Below, one piece after another: positions 58,088-64,000 of a stretch of 64,000 nt of DNA; within the stretch, counting starts at the first letter, position 1, and every line of letters begins with the position of its first letter. The position numbers and the translations under genes are program-made. The stretch is from Cryoendolithus antarcticus (lineage: Eukaryota; Ascomycota; Dothideomycetes; Cladosporiales; Cladosporiaceae): the NCBI GenBank assembly GCA_002077065.1, contig NAJO01000042.1:310001-374000 (forward strand), given 5' to 3'. A model generated the notes under the pieces. It saw only the letters and a list, made by a program, of their open reading frames with translations. It searched no databases and was not told where the DNA came from.

Positions 58088-58835
58088 CTACAACTCTTTC
58101 TTCCGTTCTCTACTCCCACTACTGCCCATCTTCACTGGCTCCCCCTTATTCTCTCCCATTACAACCTTCCCTGTCTCCAACGTCCACAACGCCACAACAG
58201 CCTCACTCACCATTGCAATCACGCTCGTGCACGCAATCCACCATAGCTGCACACTGATACTCCCTAGCGGCGCTTTCGGGAAACTCAGGAGCCACTCAAC
58301 TTGGTACGGCACCCAGCCTTGCGGCAGCCAGAAGAGCGGCTGCTTCGCGAAGTACATCTGCAGGAGGAATCGGGCGCCTGTCGTGCCTAGCCATCGGAGG
58401 AGCTTGACGGCGCGGTCGAAGTTCGTGCGGAAGGACTGGATGTTCGCAGCTATGAAGGTCTACGTCAGTACCACGATCAAGCTGAAAGCAGCAAGGCAAT
58501 CTGTACCATTCTTGTCATACTCGTCCTTCTTCTTATCGTGCTGCCGTCGTAGCTTCGCCCACTTCGCGAAGTCATCTTGCGCAGACGTGTTCGTCATTTC
58601 TCGGTTCAGCTTGACGACTTCGCTACGAAGGGAGAGATTCGAGGCAGCTTGTCGCGACTGGAGCGTTGGAAGCTTGGTGTAGATTCGCCATAGCTAGAGA
58701 TATGTCAGTATCGTCGGCCCATGCTGTCTGAGTCGGTTTGCGCCGCACCAGCTCGTTGATCGTACTCGCGCCTACAGTGTTGACAAGGTGGATGAGCAGC
58801 TGGAAGCCGAAGATGACTACGAGGAGGGAGATCAT
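58088..58835 (-). CDS. get1: Get1 (WRB), receptor subunit for tail-anchored protein insertion
   Basis: Get1 with Get2 receives tail-anchored proteins from Get3 at the ER membrane. Exons 58749-58835, 58507-58693 and 58088-58449 give 211 aa. Exon 1 is [29 protein letters not shown], the first span. Exon 2 is the cytosolic coiled coil ([39 protein letters not shown]). Exon 3 has [37 protein letters not shown] and a last span. The second intron uses the CATAG acceptor at 58450, which is the one that keeps frame. The topology and [13 protein letters not shown] motif are diagnostic. Confidence 0.93.
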
Positions 58836-59162
58836 GTTTGCAACCGAGAGTCCTGTACATCGACCATGCGCGTCTGTACAAAGGTATATATTCTGCGGGA
58901 GTCAACATTTTGGCCCTGAGATCCGACCACTTGGGTGTGACGTCGCCTGTGCCCCGCCTCACGTGGCTGTGCACCGTACCCTCCACTGCTCAGACATCGG
59001 TCACATGCCAGCACCTCGAGCAGATCTACATACTTTCAAGCTTCTGGTGAGTGATTTTGTTCCGTACAAACTCAGGCTTTGCCATATGACAGTCGCAATC
59101 ATCGCTATCTCACCACCCATGACCACAGCTCATTCATTGGTACACCGGTAGCCTCAGCAGTC
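58836..59162. promoter_or_regulatory. Divergent promoter region get1/ect1
   Basis: These 327 bp separate two divergent ER-related genes. No motif is singled out. Confidence 0.4.
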
Positions 59163-60758
59163 ATGGCGCCCAAGATGTAACATAGCCCTTGAAGACTGTA
59201 TCGAGTCGCAAAGCTAACTCGACTCCATAGAGATCCAGAAGTCGGCTGCACTATCCCCGAACCCGGTGAATGGCCCGTTGACCCCCAGGACGATGTCGAA
59301 GCCCGCGATGACCGACTCTGGATTGACGGCTGCTTCGACTTCTTCCACCATGGCCATGCGGGCGTCATGCTGCAAGCCCGTCGCTTGGGAGACTCGCTGC
59401 TTGTGGGCATACACTCGGATGAAGAGATCCTCAAGCACAAAGGGCCTACAGTTATGAATCTCGAGGAGCGCGTAGCAGCGGTGAATGCCTGTCGTTTCAG
59501 CACATTATGTGTGCCGAGCTCGCCGTACGTTACGAGTCTACCCTGGATCGATCATTACGGCTGCAAGTACGTCGTACACGGCGATGATATCACTAGCGAC
59601 GCGAACGGAGAGGATGCGTATCGGTTTGTGAAGAAAGCCGGGCGAATGAAGATCGTCAAACGGACGCCTTACATTAGCACGACAGACTTGGTTGGGAGGA
59701 TGTTGCTCGTGACGAAGGACCATCACATCAAGAGCTTGACGGACTATCTGTCTGGCAGGGAGGGCATCGGTAGCGACGATGAACGAGGAGAGCGCGGTAA
59801 GGCCGCGCAACAGCGGATACGAGAGTATGCTTGTGCGCCAAACGGCATAGATCCCTATGTGGCGGTGTGGAAGTTCAAGCCAAAACATCGACCCATAGAA
59901 CGAAGACGAAGTAGCGCTGCAGGTCTTCTCAAAGGAGTGAACGGTCTAAATCTCCACGACTTGGGCAAGGGCAGCTATACCTCGATCGTGGACGGGATGG
60001 GTCCAAAACCCGGCCAACGCATAGTCTACGTAGACGGCAGCTTCGACCTGTTCTCCTCTGGCCAGATCACCTTTCTCAAAACCGTGTATGACCTCGAAAA
60101 CAAGCTCGGCCAAGACCGCGACTGGTACTCTCCCTCAGCAACACAACAGCGCATTACAGACACAGGCTCCGACTACCCTCCCGCATACATAATCGCCGGC
60201 CTCCACGACGACGACATAGTAAACCACTACAAAGGCCTGAATTACCCCATAATGAACATTCTCGAGCGCGGACTGTGCGTCGTGCAGTGCAAATACATCC
60301 ACAGCGTCATCTTCTCAGCACCCTTCACGCCGTCAATAAGCTTTCTCAGCTCCCTGCCTGCTCTCAATACCTCCGATACCACAGCAGGAGTGCAACACCC
60401 AGACGCAGTCTACCACGGCCCTACATCCTTCCTCCCCTCGCCAACGGACGTCTACGCAGACGCAAAAGCGATCAACATTTTCCACCAAACGCCCTCGCAT
60501 CAATTCGCGGACGTGAATGCAGAGCATATCGTCAAGCGGATATGGGCGAAGCGCACAGAGTTTGAGGAACGACAGAAGCGAAAGGGAGTGAAAAGTGTCG
60601 CGGAGGCGGAGGCTGCGCGACAGGAGGCCGAGGCGTTGAGATTAGAGAGGAGAGATACACTTGAAAGGTTGGAGGCGCCGAGGAAGAAACAGGAGGAGAT
60701 CAAGAGGAAGAAGTTGGAGAGGAGTTGGAGTGAGATTGAGAAACAGTTCGGCGCTTGA
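59163..60758 (+). CDS. ect1: Ethanolamine-phosphate cytidylyltransferase (Ect1/PCYT2)
   Basis: This enzyme makes CDP-ethanolamine from CTP and phosphoethanolamine in the Kennedy pathway to phosphatidylethanolamine. A 14-nt exon (59163-59176, MAPK) joins 59231-60758 across a 54-nt GTAACA...CATAG intron and gives 513 aa. The first catalytic domain has WIDGCFDFFHHGHAGVMLQA (HxGH) and RTPYISTTDLVGRMLL (RTxGxSTT-like). The second half repeats the fold with YVDGSFDLFSSGQITFLK, where HxGH is lost, as is common for the second domain in fungi. A Lys/Glu/Arg-rich coiled coil closes the protein. Confidence 0.94.
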
Positions 60759-61722
60759 AGGAATTCGGTCGGGGGTTGGAGTGGTCTGACGTTTGTGAGG
60801 GCTGTCGTGCGGACTTCGCCGCGGCCATCGTGACTTCGCAGCATCTCTAGCGGATATGAAATGATGCTATGCGTGAGCTTCAATGTGACTCTCGTGCATG
60901 TGGTGGAATACAACGGGACGGCATGGGCATCCGCCGACGAAGCGGATTACTTGAACACCTGTTCACGATATCCGTCCGACCGCAAGGCCTCTCTTCATCA
61001 AAAACAACGCACGTCGGTATGGTCGGCATGGCGATGTGTCCTGCAGAAGTTCACGATTGAGCCGTTGGACCATGGGGAAAATCAGCAAGCCCTGTCGACG
61101 GTAAGCACTTATTCGCGAGTCGCAGGTCCGAGACAACATCAAGTCAAGCTCGAAATCCTTAGTCCTATCCACCACCCACATCGATACTCCAGGGCAGGAT
61201 GCTTACTCTACCTTGGAGCAGTATGGAATCACGCTGCGTGACCTCACTTTCCTCAAGCCGGCTATGTCTCTCCACCGCTCTGCAAGCCACTAGCAGCTAT
61301 CTCTTATTCCCGACAAAGCTACCAGCAAAACGCAACGCCTACGGTCCGCTGTACCAGACATCGGAAATACGGTCAAGCCCACTTCATTGTCTGCGTTGCA
61401 CGTTAGCAGCCGCTGGCTCTACGACTACTGCGCAAGGACGTCACTTGCCCGCCAGTCCACATTGCCTATCAACTTCATCAAAGCCCTTGATCGTCGACGT
61501 GACGGCGACATGTCGATCTGTGACTGTCGTGACGAGGTGCGATGATTATCCATGCATGGCTTCGATGCAGACTTAACTGCGACGATCAGTAGTCGAGGTA
61601 GACTGTGGTAAGTATATCAATGTCCTTCTCCGTTCAAGCCCCCTATGCCGTTCTGTCACCATTGCCTCCGTATGAAGCTTCTCTACGACGCTCCTAGCTG
61701 AAAAAGCCACCCGAAACCCTTC
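60759..61722. other. 1-kb intergenic region with no supported gene
   Basis: Plus-strand ORFs at 60861-61241 and 61199-61576 have no motif and no convincing start, so I leave them out. The last part should hold the promoter of the GH76 gene. Confidence 0.4.
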
Positions 61723-62847
61723 ATGGCGCCACAAACGCTCTCCAAGTCACGCGCAGCTCTTGCACTCGGCCTGTCAACTCTCCCATTAGCAGCCCGTGCA
61801 GCCACTCGCTCAGACTACATCAGCAACGCCCTCAATGCCACAGACGTCTTGAACCAGAACTGGTATGACTCTACAAACGGTCTCTGGCAAGACCTCTGGT
61901 GGAACTCAGCGAACGCCTTGACCGCCCTCGCCGACCTTGCAGCCATTGACAGCGACTTCATCCCTACAGCCTCGAATTACTTCCAAAGGACGTATAACGC
62001 AGCGCCGGCGTCAAATGGCGGCACATTGCTGAATGACTACTACGGTAAGCCGGCCGCAGATCGCCAAGGCTTTTGCTGGACCTCAAGTCACTAACATTCG
62101 CAGACGACGAAGCCTGGTGGGCCCTCGGGTGGATCGCCGCTTTCGACATCACCCAAGACATCAACTACCTCTCCACCGCGCGCTCGATCTTCCAAGATCT
62201 CACCATCGGCCTAGACGCGAGCTGTGGCGGCCAATGTTGGAGCAAAGACTGCGACTACATCGGCTCGATAAATAACGAGCTTTTCCTCGCCGTCGTAGCG
62301 TCTCTCGCACACCGCTCCCCGAACGACGGCACAGACTACCGCACCTACGCTATCAATCAAGCGGACTGGCTAATTCATCATTCCGGTCTACAGAACTCCC
62401 ATAACCTGTTCGTAGACTGCTTAGATCCATCAACGCGTGCGCCGGGAAGTCATACGACGGTGGCGCCTTCTCTGCGCGCTTGTCGAGCTCTACCAACTTG
62501 CCTCCGACACCTTGTACCTCGACACCGCGGACTCAATTGCCCATGGCGCGCTGCTACACCTTACATACACCAGCATCTTGACCAAGCCCGGATATCCTGG
62601 TCCACCTGATGCGACCGCAGCGCAATGCAAAGGCGTGTTTGTGCGGAATCTGACGAAGCTGCAGAGCGTAAGGCCGGATGGGGATTATGTCACATTCTTA
62701 CAACGGAACGCGGATAGTGTTCGGGATAAGGATCGGGAGGGGGATGGGGAGATCGGGCCGGATTGGCAGGGTCCTTTGTTTGATGCGAATATGACTAGTC
62801 AAAGTAGTGTGATTAATTGTCTTGTAGCTGCGGCGGCTGTGAGCTAG
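61723..62847 (+). pseudogene. Secreted GH76 alpha-1,6-mannanase-like gene, frameshifted
   Basis: Exon 1 (61723-62044) has a signal peptide (ALALGLSTLPLAARA) and LNQNWYDSTNGLWQDLWWNS. A 59-nt intron (GTAAGC...CGCAG, with a CTAAC branch site) leads to DDEAWWALGWIAAFDITQDI with the family's Asp pair. Frame is then lost twice within about 30 bp: the first frame ends near 62450 (CLDPSTRAPGS), SYDGGAFSA is in a second, and ALVELYQLASDTLYLDTADS starts at 62476 in a third and continues to the stop. No intron of plausible size bridges them. GH76 enzymes act on wall alpha-mannan. The end (CLVAAAAVS) lacks a GPI signal. It may be a pseudogene or hold two assembly indels. Confidence 0.7.
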
Positions 62848-62945
62848 GAGGCTGGCCGAAGGACTTGATTGTGATGAGTGTTGATGATCTTACGTGTTTG
62901 GGAACAGAAATTGTAGATAACGCCGCTTGAGCGATGCATGATACA

Positions 62946-64000
62946 CTATGCTTTACTCATGAGATCCACATCCTCCGGCCTGTAGTGATCAGCTACAATC
63001 CGGTAGAGGTAGCTCGGGGCGTGGCCGCCGAGGTTGGTGATATACAGATCGATCAGGTCGGCGCTCACGTGGTCGAAAATTGGGTTCGAGACTGTCAGTG
63101 AGTCAACTAGCTCGCCGTCCGCGTAGTCGATCTGGGATGTGGTCAGTGCCGGTGATAATGATGCAGTCGATGGAGAGACGTACGACTTTACTTGGATCAC
63201 CCCACTCGATCAGCTCGGCAGTATCGAAGGGATACACTGGCGAGAGCTTGTAGATGCCGCTAAGCACAACTACAGGTACGCGATGTGCGCGAGCTGCAAG
63301 AGCGATTGTGCTGCTACCTGATGCAGCGAGGAGGGAGCCGTTGGCGAGGACCTGTCCGAACAAACGTCAGTGACTGCTGAAATGATAAAGACAAGGACTA
63401 AGCACGAACCGTGTGGGGGGCCAGTATGACTTTGTTGATCCGGGACATGAGCGCAAAGACAGCGGAGTCCGGGATCATTATGACTGTGGTGCCGAGAGCA
63501 GTCAGGGGCTTGAAGCTCTCCTCGGGCTGCGCTTGACGTATCAGTATAAGCAGTCTTCAACAGGGAATGCGAGACCCACCTCGCCGGTACCATCACTTGG
63601 CCGTGAACCATTGACTATGGTACTGTGAGTGGCTTGATGATCGTTCGGCCACGTCTCGGCGACCACTACTGTGAATTTTCGCTTTCGTGCTGCGGCCGCC
63701 AGGAATCTTTGCACTGTCTGACTACTTGTGTTGATTAAGATGATTTCGCCTGCATGTATGTGATCGAGTGCTGACTCGGCGATTTGTGAGTCCACCACGT
63801 CCAGCTCGTCTAGGAGCTCGCGGATCGATGATAAAATCTCGGACTTGAGATCGATCGTTTCAGACGTGGTTGTGTTGAGAGCAACTTTGCCTTTCGTTGG
63901 CGTCGAAGGGATAGGAGTCGATGTGCCAGTCACTGGTGGTGTGTTTCGCGCTGAGCCAGGCTGTTGGAAAAGCCCGAACAGAGAGCCTGCATGCGCAGCT
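62946..64000 (-). CDS. gcd7: eIF2B beta subunit (Gcd7), 5' end cut by window
   Basis: This is a regulatory subunit of eIF2B, the guanine-nucleotide exchange factor for eIF2. Four exons are visible (63580->64000, 63410-63526, 63184-63351, 62946-63131) with 52-58-nt introns. Exons read GEIILINTSSQTVQRFLAAA, then SDGTGE-PEESFKPLTALGTT, VIMIPDSAVFALMSRINKVI, and VLANGSLLAASGSSTIALAA. The last parts are DPSKV-IDYADGEL and VSADLIDLYITNLGGHAPSY, the standard eIF2B alpha/beta/delta C-terminus. The second intron has an unusual GTTCGT donor. The frame stays open to base 64000, so the N-terminus lies outside. Confidence 0.93.

Noticed and set aside
62412..62449. A 38-nt intron (GTAGAC...GGAAG) to rescue the GH76 frame
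   Set aside because: Too short compared with all other introns here, removes a conserved-looking segment, and would still leave the second frame shift.

Overview
The window reads as chromosomal DNA of a filamentous ascomycete. Housekeeping genes are split by short GT-AG introns of about 50-75 nt. HET-domain proteins, families with a short LPxELRxxIY/W (F-box/2EXR-like) box, a Zn2Cys6 regulator and a secreted GH76 enzyme are all typical of Pezizomycotina. I favour Dothideomycetes, but that is inference; I see no marker that fixes the genus. Exon limits below were worked out by eye from splice sites, frame and family similarity.

Layout. 0-5.2 kb: ubc9 (3' end cut by the window), pex19, an unrecognised acidic protein, and a mitochondrial ADCK/Mcp2-type kinase-like protein. 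5.3-11.8 kb: a head-to-tail minus-strand array of seven paralogues of one F-box/2EXR-like family (three intact, four broken) plus a relic. 12.2-14.5 kb: sec23. 15.4-19.5 kb: two HET genes, the first carrying six in-frame stops but no frameshift, the second intact. 20-25 kb: psf2, mitochondrial L3, a DMT-type transporter and a hotdog thioesterase. 25.3-28 kb: two broken copies of a second F-box-like family, whose intact member lies at 41.4 kb. 28-32.5 kb: vtc1, a Tctex-type dynein light chain, a VAP/Scs2 protein and a UBA-UBX protein. 35-40.8 kb: a NIT4-like zinc-cluster regulator, glutathione reductase and a PRELI/Ups protein. 43.7-46.6 kb: ribonucleotide reductase large subunit, with an MCB-like promoter cluster. 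47.6-55.2 kb: an orphan, a mucin-like secreted protein and an aquaporin. 55.6-57.9 kb: a tandem pair of a third F-box-like family with a shared three-exon structure. 58-64 kb: get1, ect1, a frameshifted GH76 gene and eIF2B-beta (5' end cut by the window).

The housekeeping genes do not form a pathway cluster. The accessory content (three F-box-like families and HET genes) is inserted between them in blocks. Eleven in-frame stop codons in the accessory pseudogenes are each one C-to-T (or G-to-A) step from a Gln or Trp codon, and nine of them fit CpA-to-TpA. That is the pattern expected of RIP-like mutation of duplicated genes, though it is not proven here. No rRNA, tRNA, CRISPR array or recognisable transposon was found.
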